This document shows, piece by piece, positions 1 through 7,532 of a DNA stretch of 8,594 bases. The translations under genes and the position numbers were made by a program. The notes under the pieces are model-generated. The model saw nothing but the letters and a program-made list of their open reading frames with translations. It was not told the origin of the DNA and searched no databases. Numbering within the stretch: the stretch's first letter is position 1; every line of letters starts with the position of its first letter. The DNA comes from DATKYV01 sp035528275 (GTDB lineage Bacteria > Acidobacteriota > Terriglobia > UBA7540): NCBI GenBank assembly GCA_035528275.1, contig DATKYV010000027.1, positions 1 to 8,594 on the forward strand. The letters are read 5' to 3'.

Positions 1-120
1 AACCTGCCGTCAAGAAGGCGCCCCGCGACAAGAGACCAGGACCTGCTCCGCAGCCTCCCCTATCACTAGCCAACACGCCCTGCGGAAGCGCCTCGGGCGG
101 GATCCTCACCCGCGGCTTGC

Positions 121-2727
121 ATGCCTCCCCTCCCTATGCTAGTTTTTGTCGCGCCCCAATATTTCATGGCCACACCTCCCTCCGCTGATGCATCCGAACA
201 CTCTCCGCTCCGAGCGGAAAATGGAGGCGTTCGCCGGTTTTCCTTTGCCCGCCGGGATGCCGCGGCCATCGCCCTGCTGGTTGCCTGTCTGGTCGCCATG
301 TTCTGGCGTGTCCTTTTCACTCCCGCGATGTTTTTCTATCGCGATGTTTTCAATTACAGCTTTCCACACACCCAGTTCATCCACGAAGTGTGCCGGAACG
401 GATACCTGCCCTACTGGAATCCATACTTGAATTTCGGCGAGCCGGTGCTTGCCAATCCCAATTTTCTGTTTTTCTACCCCTCGACTCTGTTCCTGATTCT
501 CCTGCCCGCGGCCTTGGCGTACACGCTGCACTACATCGCGCATTTTGCAATCGCGGGCGTGGGAACCTACTTGCTGGCGCGTCGCTGGGGACAAAGTTGC
601 GCTGCGGCATTTCTCGCAGGGTCTTTCTTCGCATTCAGCGGACCCCTTTTGTCGCTGGGGAATTTCTACAACCACGTCGCGGCGGCAGCCTGGATTCCCT
701 GGGCGCTGCTGCTGGCAGATCGGGCCTTGGAAACCCGCTCCTGGCGTCCGTGGATTCTGTTGACACTGGTCTTCACACTGCAATTCCTCGCCGCCGAACC
801 TTTCACGTTGATGGCCACGTTCGGGTTGGCACTCGCCCTGGCTTTCTACAAAAAAGGCAGTTTTGGCTCGCTCCTGGGCCCGGCGAACCGGCGAATTCTT
901 TTTGCGTTCGTGCTGGTTGGCGGACTGATGCTGGCACTTTCCGCGATGCAGCTTCTCCCTTCCCTCGACCTCCTGCAACACTCGCGGCGAGGTAACGAAG
1001 GTCTTCCTTTCAACGAGACGACGAGTTGGTCGTTTCACCCTCTGGCGCTCTTCGAAGTCGTCATTCCGGATTTCTTCGGCAGGCCGCTCGAGGCTCCCTC
1101 ACTCTGGACCCTGGTTCTGAATTGCCGTAACACCCCTTATTTCCCCTCAGTGTTCCTGGGTTTTATTCCTCTCTTCTTTGCATTGGCAGGTTGGTCGTTG
1201 GGCCGGGACCGGCACAAGAGTTTTGCCGCAGGAGCAGGGGTGGTGCTCTTGTTCCTCTCCTTCGGGCGCTTCACACCTTTTTTCGCCGTTGTCTATTTGC
1301 TGGTCCCGCCGGTCGCGCTGGTGCGATTTCCCGTCAAGCTGCTGGTTCCCGCAGTCCTGATGGTGGCGGTCCTTGCCGGATGGGGACTCGACGCGCTACT
1401 CCAGCCGAGCCCTGAGCCCAAGCTTCGCTGCAGGCGCATGGTGACTCCGCTCAGATGGCTCCTGGCCGGAGTGGGAGCGCTTTGGCTTGCCGCTGTTATC
1501 GCTCCCAGTCTGGTCAAAGTCCCCGCGGAATGGGTTCTGCTGCGCACCAACGAGATGTTCATGCGTAGTCTGGCAGGCGGCCTGACAACGATGCAGGCCA
1601 CCGAGGCAACAGCATTTTTGCTCACCATGCTCCGCTGGCAACTTCCCGGGCTTGCCGGGTACATCTTGGGCGGCATCCTGCTGATCATCGCCTGGGAACA
1701 GGGAAAAGGCTGGGTCCGGCACTCCGTAGCCGCGGTGGCGGTCCTTGGGATGGCGCAGCTCGTCGCGGTCAATTACCGCGCGAACCCCATCGTGCCCGAA
1801 ACCTTCTATACTTATCAGCCGCCGGTGCTGGAGAATTTCGAAGCCTCAACTCAGCCCTATCGCTTCTCCTACATTCTTCGCGAATCGGAAAATCCGCCGG
1901 GAACGCCTGAGGTACAGGGATTCCTTAATCTGGACTCGATTCCCGAAGCGGCTGATTTCTCCCCGCTCGCGCAGATGGCCTTTCGCGACCGGCTGGTGCT
2001 GGCCCGTGGGTCCATGATGGAAAAGGTGGAGGGCATTTCTAACATTGACGTCGAACGGTCGTTCCCGCCATTCCTCTATGACTTCTGGGTTTACGCACTT
2101 CGCGGGATTTCCGACCCGGGGCGTATGGACTGTCTGTTGGGGCGCGCTAATGTCCGCTACCAGGTCGTCTCCCACAAACGATCCGGAGAGCACATGCGTG
2201 AGGTCGCCACGATCTTCAACGGCTCGCCCCAACCACACTACCTCTACGAAAACCTCTGCCTCACACCGCGCGCCTATGTCACGCACTTCGCGAGTTACTC
2301 CACGAATGGGGCTGAGACGCTCAGACGAATGTCCTCACCTGAATTCGACCCGGCGCGGGAGGTCATCTTGGTTGGCGAGCCGGAGGGGACATCGGCCGCC
2401 GCGAGCGACGGAGAGCCTGGTCGCGTTGAGATCGTCGAAAGAAGACATGGATCGGTGAGGCTGCGCGCCCAACTGCCGCAAGCGGGTTACGTCGTGCTGC
2501 TCGATCGCTTTGACCCCAACTGGCACGCCACGCTTGACGGCCACGACGTTCCTGTCTTGCGCGCCAATCACGTCTTCCGAGCTGTCCGGGCACCGGCAGG
2601 CCAACACGAGGTTTGTTTCGTCTACCGCCAGCACGGTCTGCGGGCGGGCATCATCCTGTCGGGAGCTGTGTTCGGATTGCTCGTTATTGCGTTCTTCATT
2701 GATCCAAGCCGCCTCGGGCGCGAGTGA
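121..2727 (+). CDS. YfhO-family polytopic membrane protein, probable GT-C-type glycosyltransferase
   Basis: The 868-residue product is an inner-membrane protein with many hydrophobic segments (first at about residues 47-66, last at 841-860). Family signatures seen: an acidic first loop YRDVFNYSFP (Asp75) leading into GYLPYWNPYLNFGEP (94-108) and FFYP (117-120); VRFPVKLLV (401-409) before a helix ending in AGWGLD; and a C-terminal extracytoplasmic domain with DPNWHATLDG (798-807) and a PAGQHEVCFVY stretch (825-835). These match the YfhO family, whose studied members in Bacillus and Listeria transfer sugars from a polyprenyl-phosphate carrier to a cell-surface polymer. Asp75 sits where GT-C enzymes usually carry a catalytic acid; its role here is inferred. 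The start is uncertain: ATG 121 is the longest option, ATG 166 (MATPPSADAS) is equally reasonable, and neither has a clear Shine-Dalgarno. An in-frame TAG at 67-69 rules out a start further upstream. Sugar and acceptor cannot be read from the sequence. Confidence 0.88.
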   Translation: MPPLPMLVFVAPQYFMATPPSADASEHSPLRAENGGVRRFSFARRDAAAIALLVACLVAMFWRVLFTPAMFFYRDVFNYSFPHTQFIHEVCRNGYLPYWNPYLNFGEPVLANPNFLFFYPSTLFLILLPAALAYTLHYIAHFAIAGVGTYLLARRWGQSCAAAFLAGSFFAFSGPLLSLGNFYNHVAAAAWIPWALLLADRALETRSWRPWILLTLVFTLQFLAAEPFTLMATFGLALALAFYKKGSFGSLLGPANRRILFAFVLVGGLMLALSAMQLLPSLDLLQHSRRGNEGLPFNETTSWSFHPLALFEVVIPDFFGRPLEAPSLWTLVLNCRNTPYFPSVFLGFIPLFFALAGWSLGRDRHKSFAAGAGVVLLFLSFGRFTPFFAVVYLLVPPVALVRFPVKLLVPAVLMVAVLAGWGLDALLQPSPEPKLRCRRMVTPLRWLLAGVGALWLAAVIAPSLVKVPAEWVLLRTNEMFMRSLAGGLTTMQATEATAFLLTMLRWQLPGLAGYILGGILLIIAWEQGKGWVRHSVAAVAVLGMAQLVAVNYRANPIVPETFYTYQPPVLENFEASTQPYRFSYILRESENPPGTPEVQGFLNLDSIPEAADFSPLAQMAFRDRLVLARGSMMEKVEGISNIDVERSFPPFLYDFWVYALRGISDPGRMDCLLGRANVRYQVVSHKRSGEHMREVATIFNGSPQPHYLYENLCLTPRAYVTHFASYSTNGAETLRRMSSPEFDPAREVILVGEPEGTSAAASDGEPGRVEIVERRHGSVRLRAQLPQAGYVVLLDRFDPNWHATLDGHDVPVLRANHVFRAVRAPAGQHEVCFVYRQHGLRAGIILSGAVFGLLVIAFFIDPSRLGRE

Positions 2728-2742
2728 GCGCCCGCACGTTTT
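2715..2742 (+). terminator. GC-rich hairpin spanning a stop codon, terminator- or attenuator-like
   Basis: A perfect 7-bp inverted repeat, CGGGCGC (2715-2721) and GCGCCCG (2728-2734), encloses a 6-base loop GAGTGA that contains the TGA stop of the YfhO-like gene. Four bases (CACG) then separate the stem from TTTT (2739-2742). It has the layout of an intrinsic terminator, but the T-run is short and offset from the stem. It may therefore only reduce read-through into the GT-C gene that starts at 2761, or protect the upstream mRNA end. Confidence 0.4.
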
Positions 2743-2760
2743 AATGACAGGCTGATTCAC

Positions 2761-4320
2761 ATGAATCTCCCCCGTGGGGCCATCCTTGATTCTGTTGGCC
2801 GGCGCATATCCGGAGCGGCAGTCCGCTTTGTTGCCTTGGGTATTGGTCTTCTCGCTGTCTGCTACTATTTCTTCTCAACCGGACCGTTTCAGTTCCCGTC
2901 CGACGACTCCTACATCACCCTCGAGTTCGCGCGCAATTTTGCCGCGACGGGCCATTTCACCTTCGACGGCACCCACCCGGCGCCCGGCGCGACCAGCCCT
3001 CTTCACGTTTTGCTGCTCGCTCTGGCGTCGAGGCTGGGAATTGGACTCGAGGCCGCTGACGCCGCCCTCGGAGTCTTGTTCTTCCTGCTTGTCATCGAGC
3101 GGACCGGGGCGCTGGCCTGGCGACTCACTCAAAACCGCCTGGTAGTATTCTTCTCCACCACCGTAACAGCCCTGAGCGGCTACCTGGTCTACGACTCGTT
3201 GAACGGCCTGGAGACCACACTTTTCGTTTTTCTGGTGCTCGCCTGGATCACTTCCCTAGTCGGTTTCTTCGAGAATCGCAAAGTGAGGTTGGGAATAGTC
3301 CTGTGGTTTTTCCTGGTGCTGCTGACGCGCCCGGAAGCGGTTTGGCTGGCGGCGAGCGTCGGCGCTTATTTTCTGATTCGCGCCTTTCGCGTCCCCAACG
3401 AACGGAAGCCTCTTGCGCGCCTCCTCGCGTTCTTTGCGGCAACAGGTGCGGCGGCGATTCTCACGCAATGGGCGCTTACGGGTTCGGCCTTCCCCCACAC
3501 GGCTCTCGCCAAGGTTTATCTTTTCGGCGACCTCCGCAAACCGCTGGGAATGAGGATCATCATCTTCTCGCAAGGTTTGCGGGAAGTCTGGAGCCCCCTT
3601 TACTTTTTCCTTCTCCTGGGACTCTTCGCGCGCCGTAGCAGAACCATCCTCTGGATGCTTCTGCCCTGGCTGGTGCTGACTGAAGCTCTCTTCTGCCTGC
3701 TGATCCCCGTCCAAGTGGCGACCTACTGGGGCCGCTATCAGCACCCCCTGATACCCTTTGTTTTCATCTTGGCCGGCGACGGATTCGAGACCGCCGCGAT
3801 TTGGTTGGCTCGATACCGCGTCGGGAAGGCAGCGAGAATCCTGATGGTCGCCTTGGTCACGATGCTCTGCTTCATCAATCTTCGCGAGTTCCGCCAGAAC
3901 CTGGAGGACGACAAACAAGTGATCCTCGAGAACCATTTCTGGGCCGTTGAATGGCTGCGAAAAAACGCCTCCGCCGGCGCGCGCATCGCCACGCACGACA
4001 TCGGCATTCTCCGATACGAAGGGGGCTATAACCTGCAAGACCTTTCAGGCCTGATCAGCCACGAGGCTTTTGAGAGGAACCGCGCCGGCAAGGGCCAGTT
4101 CGAATACCTCGCCGGCCTGCGGCCCGACTTCGTGATTGGAATTGACTTCTGGTTGGACGGATACCTTCACTACTTCCCACAACTCAATTGCTGTTGCCGC
4201 GAAGTGGCCCACGCCGACCCGCGCACACCCACGCCGATTCGTCTCTCCATCTTTCAGTGCGATTGGGGAGGATCGGTCGTCGTGCCCCCACGGGACGCCG
4301 ATGACTCCTGGCGGCGATAG
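2761..4320 (+). CDS. GT-C-type membrane glycosyltransferase-like protein (AftB/GT39-like)
   Basis: The 519-residue product has a first membrane segment at about 22-40, many further segments to about residue 372, and a soluble C-terminal domain. The first extracytoplasmic loop carries FPSDDSYITLEFARN (45-59) with the Asp48-Asp49 pair, followed by PGATSPLHVLLLALA (75-89). Other signatures are NGLETTLF (148-155), LTRPEAVW (188-195), FPHTALAKVY (244-253), a GRYQHPLIPF stretch (324-333) and HDIGILRYEGGYNLQDLSGL (412-431). These resemble the large group of bacterial proteins related to the mycobacterial arabinofuranosyltransferase AftB and to GT39, which use polyprenyl-phosphate sugars outside the inner membrane. 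The exact reaction is unknown. The ATG at 2761 lies 33 bases after the YfhO-like stop with only a weak upstream AGG, so co-transcription is likely but a hairpin intervenes. The last 67 bases overlap the opposing gene. The C-terminal domain has an odd Cys477-Cys479 triplet. Confidence 0.87.
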   Translation: MNLPRGAILDSVGRRISGAAVRFVALGIGLLAVCYYFFSTGPFQFPSDDSYITLEFARNFAATGHFTFDGTHPAPGATSPLHVLLLALASRLGIGLEAADAALGVLFFLLVIERTGALAWRLTQNRLVVFFSTTVTALSGYLVYDSLNGLETTLFVFLVLAWITSLVGFFENRKVRLGIVLWFFLVLLTRPEAVWLAASVGAYFLIRAFRVPNERKPLARLLAFFAATGAAAILTQWALTGSAFPHTALAKVYLFGDLRKPLGMRIIIFSQGLREVWSPLYFFLLLGLFARRSRTILWMLLPWLVLTEALFCLLIPVQVATYWGRYQHPLIPFVFILAGDGFETAAIWLARYRVGKAARILMVALVTMLCFINLREFRQNLEDDKQVILENHFWAVEWLRKNASAGARIATHDIGILRYEGGYNLQDLSGLISHEAFERNRAGKGQFEYLAGLRPDFVIGIDFWLDGYLHYFPQLNCCCREVAHADPRTPTPIRLSIFQCDWGGSVVVPPRDADDSWRR

Positions 4321-6032
4321 ATCACGAAATTCTCCAGGTCCACAGCCGGTTCGTAGTGATCGGCGATGAAGATGGCAAGTTCGGGATAGACAGCGAGATA
4401 CTCCTCGGAATCAAATTCGGTATAAGCAATGTAAGGCACCTCGTCATCGCGCGCCACCACCAGGAAGCGCGGCGGCGATTTCCCGAGGTCGCGGATCAGC
4501 TCCCGCCGCCATGCCGGCGGCGACCATGGCGAAACCAGCGCCAGGTTGGAGATGAAGCGCGATGGATACGGCCGCTGGGTGAGGAAGTAGATGAGCGGCT
4601 CACTTCCCCACACGAAGATCTTGTCCTGGGGACTGGAATGCTCCCGAAGGTAATTGATTACCCGCATTTGGTCGGGGAAGTGAGATATCGGAATCGTCCA
4701 CGGGTAGGTTGAATAATAAGACTCTCCCTCGCGCGCCCAATCCGCGAGCGCTTTGTAACGCATGACGAAACTGATCGCCTCATCCCGCAGCGGCCAAGCC
4801 AAAAGGTTCGCAAAGAGCACCCACACCAGGACGCGCGCCAACTTCCACTCGCGCGCCGCGCACGCCCGCGCCGCCGCCCGAACCGCCTGGTAGAACTTCA
4901 TCGCCAGGTAGCCCCAAACCATGGCGAAGAAAGGATAGCTGGTCTCGAAGGCGTAGGCATGAAAGCGCACCTGGGATGCGGTGCAGAGATAGCCGATCCC
5001 GGCGGACAGCAGCACGGGCCCAAACTTCCCAAGCTCGCGCTGCTTGAGAGCGAGTAAGACAGCCAGCAGGGTGGCCATCTCGGTCCAGCGGCCCAGGACG
5101 AGCTCCGTCTGGGTGATGGCCCAAATCGGGTAGTACGGCGTGCGCTGCAGCGCCATCGCCGAATAGCGCGGCAACACCTCAAACTGAACCTGCATGAGCG
5201 CGTCCCAGGAACTGGCCAGCCAGAACTGTCCGAGAACCACCACCACAGTTGCGCCGAAACCGGCGGTGAAAATCGCGACCTTTGAAAACCAATCTTTCCA
5301 GGAAACTGTGAAGGCAACACGCCGCGGTTTCTCGTCGAGCCGTGAAGTGTCGAGAAACGGAAGGATCAAGACAAATGGCAGAAAGACAATGGCGTTGTAT
5401 TTGAGCCAGAACGCGGCCCCAAGAAAGATGCCCGCGGCAAAGAGGCGGAGCTTCAACCAAGATCCCGCTCGCGCGACAAGAAAGAAGCTGACGAAGACAA
5501 AGAGCATCAGAAAGGTCTCTGTCTGCGCGGCTTCCCAGTATCCTGCCGAAACGTGCCACGTGGCGTTGACAACAGTGGCGATGACGGCTGCTCCGGTACC
5601 GAGGTAGCGTTCCGTAAATCGGAAAACAAAATAGGAAATAGCGAGGAGCCACAGGATATCCACCAAGCCCACGGACCACATGACCGCGCCAAAGGCTTTC
5701 ACGATGACGGCGAAGAGATAAAAAATCCCCGGCGGCTTGTTGTCCCAGAGGTCGCGATAGAGCTGCTTCCCCTCGAGCAGGCCCTGACCGATGACGCAGT
5801 AAGTGGCCTGATCTCGGCCCATGGGATAACACAAGTTGGGGATCGCCCGGAAAGCCACAAAAGCCAATGTCGCGGCGAGCCAGGCGCGGGAACGCGCTGA
5901 AACCGAAAAAGGCGAGGAATTCGACGAGTCTTCGGCCATGAGGGACTGTGCGTCGGGCACGGCAAAATCGATGGGTCGACGGATTGGATCGGACCACGCC
6001 CGCAACTCGACCGCCCGGGGACACGCCCGCAC
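4254..6032 (-). CDS. GT39/ArnT-like membrane glycosyltransferase
   Basis: The 592-residue product from GTG 6032 has a hydrophilic N-terminus, a first membrane segment at about 50-66, and a multi-helix body to about residue 410. A C-terminal extracytoplasmic domain follows, with VINYLREHSSPQDKIFVWGS (458-477). The first loop has MGRDQATYCVIGQGLLEGK (71-89), with Asp74 at the position of the usual catalytic acid, and LYRDLWDNKPPG (91-102), the D-x-KPPG signature typical of PMT/ArnT-type (GT39) enzymes. AAQTETFLML (168-177) is also characteristic. Such proteins move a sugar from a polyprenyl-phosphate donor to a protein, lipid or glycan on the periplasmic side. The gene begins 45 bases after the GT2-GtrA fusion ends, which suggests one operon in which the fusion supplies the donor. 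The start is uncertain: GTG 6032 has an AGGA 13 bases upstream, while ATG 5939 (residue 32) has no visible ribosome site but would give a more usual N-terminus. Its 3' end overlaps the opposing gene. Confidence 0.88.
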   Translation of the reverse strand: MRACPRAVELRAWSDPIRRPIDFAVPDAQSLMAEDSSNSSPFSVSARSRAWLAATLAFVAFRAIPNLCYPMGRDQATYCVIGQGLLEGKQLYRDLWDNKPPGIFYLFAVIVKAFGAVMWSVGLVDILWLLAISYFVFRFTERYLGTGAAVIATVVNATWHVSAGYWEAAQTETFLMLFVFVSFFLVARAGSWLKLRLFAAGIFLGAAFWLKYNAIVFLPFVLILPFLDTSRLDEKPRRVAFTVSWKDWFSKVAIFTAGFGATVVVVLGQFWLASSWDALMQVQFEVLPRYSAMALQRTPYYPIWAITQTELVLGRWTEMATLLAVLLALKQRELGKFGPVLLSAGIGYLCTASQVRFHAYAFETSYPFFAMVWGYLAMKFYQAVRAAARACAAREWKLARVLVWVLFANLLAWPLRDEAISFVMRYKALADWAREGESYYSTYPWTIPISHFPDQMRVINYLREHSSPQDKIFVWGSEPLIYFLTQRPYPSRFISNLALVSPWSPPAWRRELIRDLGKSPPRFLVVARDDEVPYIAYTEFDSEEYLAVYPELAIFIADHYEPAVDLENFVIYRRQESSASRGGTTTDPPQSH

Positions 6033-6077
6033 GGCGAGTTTTGCATCCTACCACAAATGTTTCGGGACCTTACGGGT

Positions 6078-7202
6078 TCAAGCCCCTTGCACCGAGTCCG
6101 GCGATGGGCGCGACCGCCAAATCCGCCAAATCGCCGGAATATTGAAGAGCAGATTCAGCAAACCACCCGCCAAGATTCCCGCCGCGGCCGCGAGTGGAAG
6201 ACGGGTTCCCCGCGTGAAGAGAAGAAGCGTCACTAAGCCATTGAGGACAGCTCCCGGAATGCAGGTTATTTCATATCCGAAGAAGCGGGCGGCCAGCCTG
6301 GTGTCCGCCGCGGCCAGGGGACGCTGAGCGCGAAAAGTAAATGTCTCGTTCCAGATGAAATTGCTGATGAGGGCCACCTGAATGGCCACAGGAAGGGCGA
6401 GGACGAGTGGCCAGCCACCGCGCTCGACGAGGAGGTAAATCCCTCCCAGGTCGATCGCTGCGCCGCTCAATCCCACAAGTCCGTAGCGCACCCAGGCGGC
6501 AAGTTGACCCGTGGAGCCGGCCAGGCGCGCCAAATGGAGGAGGAATTCCAGGTATTGCCGCGCGCCCAGCTTCGAGCCTCCGCGGCCGCGCTGCTCGAAG
6601 ACGTAGGGAACTTCGACGTAGGCGCGCGATTTCGCTTTGGCCAGAACCTCGAGCAGGATTTTGTAGCCCAGCGGGTTGAACCGCACTCCCGAAATCGCTG
6701 AGGCGCGGACAAAAAACATTCCCGACATCGGATCGCTCACGTCCGCGAGAGTGAGCGGAAGCACGCAAGCCGCGAGGTGCGTCGCGCCCTTGGACATCAA
6801 TCGCCGAAGCCACGACCATCGGGCCGTGCCACCTCCCTCGATGTAACGGCTGGCAACCGCAATGTCGACATCGTCCTCGCGCATCGCCTCCGCCAGGCTG
6901 CTGAGGACTTCGGGGGGATGTTGTAGGTCGGCGTCCATGGCGCCCAAGATGCTCCCCCGCGCGATGCCCCACCCGTCGAGGACCGCCGTGGCCAGACCCA
7001 GTCTCCCCGGCCGCCGCAGCACGCGCACCGGCAATTCGGCACTCAGTGACTCGGCGAGTTCCGCCGTGCCGTCGGCGCTCGAGTCGTCGACGACGATCAA
7101 CTCGAAGCCCTGCCCCGGACGTCGCAGGGATGCCGCGGCGCGCCGCAGCGTTTCCTCAATGACCGCGGCTTCGTTGTAAGTGGGAATGACGACTGAAATC
7201 AT
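6078..7202 (-). CDS. GT2 polyprenyl-phosphate glycosyltransferase fused to GtrA domain
   Basis: This 374-residue two-domain protein starts with a cytoplasmic GT-A fold of the dolichol-phosphate-mannose-synthase type: VVIPTYNE (4-11), VVDDSSADGT (37-46), the metal- and nucleotide-sugar-binding DAD at 90-92 within AMDADLQHPPE, SDPMSGMFF (156-164) and RGRGGSKLG (205-213). After a short linker, residues 236-360 form a GtrA-like membrane domain with four hydrophobic segments, opening with WVRYGLVGLSGAAIDL and containing SNFIWNETFTF (280-290). The first domain makes polyprenyl-phosphate-monosaccharide from a nucleotide sugar. GtrA-type domains are thought to flip that lipid to the periplasmic face. 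The sugar (mannose, glucose, GlcNAc or other) cannot be told from these motifs. The start is ATG 7202, immediately followed by the conserved ISVVIPTYNE. Upstream lies a promoter-like sequence, and downstream by 45 bases is the GT39-like transferase expected to consume the product. Confidence 0.93.
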   Translation of the reverse strand: MISVVIPTYNEAAVIEETLRRAAASLRRPGQGFELIVVDDSSADGTAELAESLSAELPVRVLRRPGRLGLATAVLDGWGIARGSILGAMDADLQHPPEVLSSLAEAMREDDVDIAVASRYIEGGGTARWSWLRRLMSKGATHLAACVLPLTLADVSDPMSGMFFVRASAISGVRFNPLGYKILLEVLAKAKSRAYVEVPYVFEQRGRGGSKLGARQYLEFLLHLARLAGSTGQLAAWVRYGLVGLSGAAIDLGGIYLLVERGGWPLVLALPVAIQVALISNFIWNETFTFRAQRPLAAADTRLAARFFGYEITCIPGAVLNGLVTLLLFTRGTRLPLAAAAGILAGGLLNLLFNIPAIWRIWRSRPSPDSVQGA

Positions 7203-7256
7203 CGGGGGTGCTCGTCGCGCCAGGCAAATGTGCCGTGCGCGACCGGCGACCGCCCG

Positions 7257-7285
7257 AAAGTATCACGCGGGTCCAGCCCAGTCAA
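7257..7285 (-). promoter_or_regulatory. Putative sigma-70-type promoter for the GT2-GtrA gene
   Basis: Read on the minus strand, TTGACT (7285-7280) is followed by a 17-base spacer and TACTTT (7262-7257). The spacer ends in TGA, giving an extended -10 (TGnTACTTT). The -35 matches the consensus at five of six bases and the -10 at three of six. Transcription would begin near 7250, leaving a leader of about 48 bases before the ATG at 7202. The site lies in the 134-base gap between the DUF2892 gene and the GT2-GtrA gene, where a new transcription unit would be expected. The call rests on motif reading only. Confidence 0.4.
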
Positions 7286-7299
7286 TTATGACGGGGTGG

Positions 7300-7318
7300 A
7301 AAAGAACCCGAAGCGGTT
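7300..7318 (-). terminator. Weak hairpin with T-run after the DUF2892 gene
   Basis: On the minus strand, 18 bases after the DUF2892 stop, AACC and GGTT pair around the loop GCTTCG, followed by C and TTTT. A stem of only four base pairs is marginal for an intrinsic terminator. Its position between the DUF2892 stop and the putative promoter at 7257-7285 is the main reason to record it. Confidence 0.2.
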
Positions 7319-7336
7319 GGGGGTAGAACAGACGAA

Positions 7337-7525
7337 CTACGGCCGCACGCCCAGCTTCCGCAAAATGCTCATCATCGGGCACCAGTTCGTGAAGGCGGAT
7401 TGGAAAAGGTTCAAGCCCACGAACGCGGTGAACAGATACCATTTGGGACTCACGAAATAACCGAGCGCCAGACTCGCCATCACAAATGCGCCCGCGACCA
7501 ATCGCAACCAACGATTGACATCCAT
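7337..7525 (-). CDS. DUF2892 (YgaP-like transmembrane domain) small membrane protein
   Basis: This 62-residue protein begins MDVNRWLRLVAG. Two hydrophobic stretches (about residues 8-24 and 27-43) form a hairpin, followed by the short tail SAFTNWCPMMSILRKLGVRP. The hairpin plus a Cys-Pro pair and the ending LRKLGV are typical of DUF2892 proteins, which share the membrane domain found at the C-terminus of the YgaP rhodanese. The domain has no settled biochemical role. The ATG at 7525 is chosen over the longer frame from 7588 because GGAGGG sits 7 bases upstream and the longer version would overlap the end of the RND gene. The gene starts 46 bases after the RND permease stop on the same strand, so the two are probably co-transcribed. 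A supporting role for the pump is possible but unproven. Confidence 0.85.
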   Translation of the reverse strand: MDVNRWLRLVAGAFVMASLALGYFVSPKWYLFTAFVGLNLFQSAFTNWCPMMSILRKLGVRP

Positions 7526-7532
7526 ATTCTCA

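Noticed and set aside
1..120. Possible tail of an upstream protein or a leader region
   Set aside because: One forward frame stops at TAG 67-69, another runs open to a TGA near 188, and a third is open but low-complexity. None shows a recognisable motif or a start with a ribosome site, so no gene is called.
117..145. Promoter-like TTGCAT, 17 bases, TGC-TAGTTT ahead of ATG 166
   Set aside because: Only three of six matches in each box. It would favour the 166 start but is too weak to list as a feature.
139..1038. Long open frame (299 codons) on the minus strand opposite the YfhO-like gene
   Set aside because: The translation is rich in Arg, Gln, Glu and Gly with no family motif, as expected from the antisense of a GC-rich membrane protein gene whose own product is clearly recognisable.
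3256..4038. Open frame of 260 codons on the minus strand opposite the AftB/GT39-like gene
   Set aside because: Charged, low-information translation with no domain signature. The plus-strand product has clear conserved motifs throughout the same stretch.
5179..6054. Open frame of 291 codons on the minus strand in another frame of the GT39-like gene
   Set aside because: Arg- and Gly-rich translation without motifs. The overlapping frame carries the GRDQ and DNKPPG signatures, so this is a shadow.
4254..7202. CRISPR array, IS element or phage attachment site linked to the cluster
   Set aside because: No direct repeat series, terminal inverted repeats, transposase or integrase motifs, or tRNA sequence were seen on either strand.
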